The notes below the pieces were generated by a model. The model ran no database searches. It worked only from the letters and a program-made list of their open reading frames with translations, and was not told the DNA's origin. Positions 63,190 to 64,000 of a stretch of 64,000 bases of DNA are shown piece by piece. The DNA is from Streptomyces sp. KMM 9044 (lineage in GTDB: Bacteria; Actinomycetota; Actinomycetes; Streptomycetales; Streptomycetaceae). The translations under genes and the position numbers were made by a program. The stretch lies in NCBI RefSeq assembly GCF_024701375.2, contig NZ_CP113910.1, forward strand, positions 4,898,001 through 4,962,000, in the 5' to 3' direction. The stretch's first letter is position 1. The number at the start of each line of letters is the position of its first letter.

Positions 63190-63906
63190 GGCGAACTCCG
63201 TTCTGCGGCAACACTCAGACGGTACCCCCGCAACACGGCCCCGGACCGGCCGAACAACGATCACCCCGGCTGTCCGCAGGAGCACACCCACCAGTCCGAT
63301 GCTTCGGACCGCACTCCAGCCGAACGACCAGCCGACGGCCACGGCGTAGCACCAAGGCGGGATGCGTCCAAACTTTCTCTACGTCTTCAAGGCGACCCGC
63401 TGACGCGGGTCGCGCGCGGCACGGCCGCCGACCCGGCCCGCTCTCGGCTCCGCCACCGCGGGCCGGTCAGCGACCAGGCCGCGCAGAAGCGCGTAGCGGA
63501 CGACCGGAAGCGAGCGAAGACCAGACGCTCCCGAACGGCGAGCGCCAGGCCGGCGGCGAGGCAGCGGCAGGGAGTTGGCCGGCGCGCAGGCCCGGCGGTG
63601 GGGTCGGTCGGCTCCATGGGCTTTACCCACCTCCCCGAGTCGGGGCCCGCGTCGGGCAAGGCCAGGGGGCCACTCGTTCACATTCCGGGCAGGGGCACAG
63701 CCTGCCCGAGTTGCCGGGCCAGCGTACGGCCCCCTGACCATGCCCGACCCCAACCCGGGCAGAACACCGGCCAAAGCCCACTCCACCGCCCTCACGCGCG
63801 TAGCCGTCTGACGGCAACGCCGACGGCAACACGGGCGCACAGCACGGCACTTCCACGCACCCCCACGGACCGGCGGGAATTCGCTGACCAGCGAATATGC
63901 AGGTGA
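63190..63906. other. Right end of integrative element 2, no gene supported
   Basis: 717 bp. Frames on both strands are Arg/Ala/Pro-rich shadows without homology character. A perfect 9-bp hairpin GCGACCCGC-TGAC-GCGGGTCGC is at 63392-63413. The right 25-bp repeat is at 63806. An 11-bp inverted repeat CTGACCAGCGA / TCGCTGGTCAG spans 63884-63948, overlapping the toxin fragment. Confidence 0.5.
63806..63830. repeat. 25-bp flanking repeat, right copy
   Basis: Direct repeat of 57769-57793 with two mismatches, 76 bp before the HINT/toxin fragment. The duplicated TGACGGCAAC core is identical in both. Confidence 0.6.
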
Positions 63907-64000
63907 CGACCGAATGGCGAGCACACGTACTATGTACTCGCTGGTCAGACGCCAGTGCTCGTTCACAACAGCAACTGCCGGACCGCATCGAAATACGAGG
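63907..64000 (+). pseudogene. Orphan HINT end plus new toxin start (RHS cassette)
   Basis: The frame directly after a TGA at 63904 reads RPNGEHTYYVLAGQTPVLVH, then NSNCRTASKYE to the window edge. HTYYVLAG-TPVLVHNSN is the same HINT C-terminal end as in the RHS protein (HTYYVLAGATPVLVHNSN), but the sequence behind it differs from that toxin. It has no start codon of its own, so it is a silent, displaced toxin cassette of the kind that can be swapped onto an RHS gene by recombination in the shared HINT end. It continues outside the window. Confidence 0.8.

Larger units (their letters stand above)
57769..63830. mobile_element. Remnant integrative element 2
   Basis: The interval holds an integrase C-terminal stub, an IS3 element, a Pra-like protein gene, a triple winged-helix GntR regulator, the coupled two-gene module and an XRE-TPR regulator, but no rep, tra, spd or xis genes. 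25-bp near-identical repeats at 57769 and 63806 flank it and are proposed as its limits. Both lie between the RHS immunity gene and the orphan toxin fragment at 63907. Confidence 0.55.

Noticed and set aside
63379..63966. 195-codon minus-strand frame near the right edge
   Set aside because: Arg/Ala-rich, antisense to the HINT fragment, no ribosome binding site or domain.

Overview
The window is very GC-rich DNA with the gene content of a Streptomyces chromosome: a melC1-melC2 tyrosinase pair, short chaplins, a dynamin pair (dynA-dynB) followed by an ssbB-type gene, a PknG/GlnX/GlnH cluster, EttA, a group II truncated globin, and many GTG/TTG starts. From memory, the order ssbB, dynB, dynA ... 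melC, chaplin matches the S. coelicolor SCO2683-SCO2705 neighbourhood. This was not checked by alignment.

Layout. 1-629: 3' end of a group II intron. 0.7-7.1 kb: melanin and surface-protein zone with melC1-melC2, a frameshifted chaplin, three small secreted proteins (two of them tandem paralogues), an alpha/beta hydrolase with a Cys nucleophile elbow, an intact chaplin, a decayed 2-hydroxyacid dehydrogenase, a 72-residue protein and a Spo0M stub. 7.1-13.7 kb: mobile-DNA landing zone with an IS110 remnant split by a 131-bp MITE, an orphan adenylation-domain fragment, an IS66 element inside an older IS66 stub, and a remnant integrative element ending at tRNA-Arg(UCU). 13.9-26 kb: core genes dynA, dynB, ssbB, a sortase-anchored thioester protein, a frameshifted haloacid dehalogenase, ettA, a hot-dog thioesterase, a globin and a PCMT-like methyltransferase.

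26-37.4 kb: one minus-strand signalling island that reads, in transcription order, GlnX-like membrane sensor, GlnH-like amino-acid-binding protein, a coupled helical protein, a PknG-like kinase, a PP2C phosphatase, a VWA protein and an FHA protein. Kinase, phosphatase and FHA protein each carry two zinc ribbons. The set combines the mycobacterial GlnX-GlnH-PknG amino-acid sensing pathway with a kinase/PP2C/VWA triad reminiscent of TerY-P systems. 37.8-42.2 kb: a sugar kinase coupled to a GH4 glycosidase, an MscS channel and an HNH endonuclease.

42.9-54.8 kb: a polymorphic toxin locus with a secreted LamG/DNRLRE protein, a 2317-residue RHS protein ending in a HINT domain plus a small nuclease-like toxin, and a likely immunity gene. 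54.8-63.9 kb is mobile DNA inserted behind the immunity gene: an IS5-family element that received the MITE, which in turn received an IS1380-family element; then a second integrative-element remnant (integrase stub, IS3 element, Pra-like protein, triple winged-helix GntR regulator, a two-gene module also present at 11.2-11.8 kb, and an XRE-TPR regulator). The last 94 bases encode the end of another HINT domain and the start of a different toxin, so an orphan toxin cassette of the RHS locus appears to continue past the window.

Several genes differ from an intact frame by one base (chaplin, Spo0M, dehalogenase, IS1380 transposase twice). Real decay and sequencing error cannot be told apart here.
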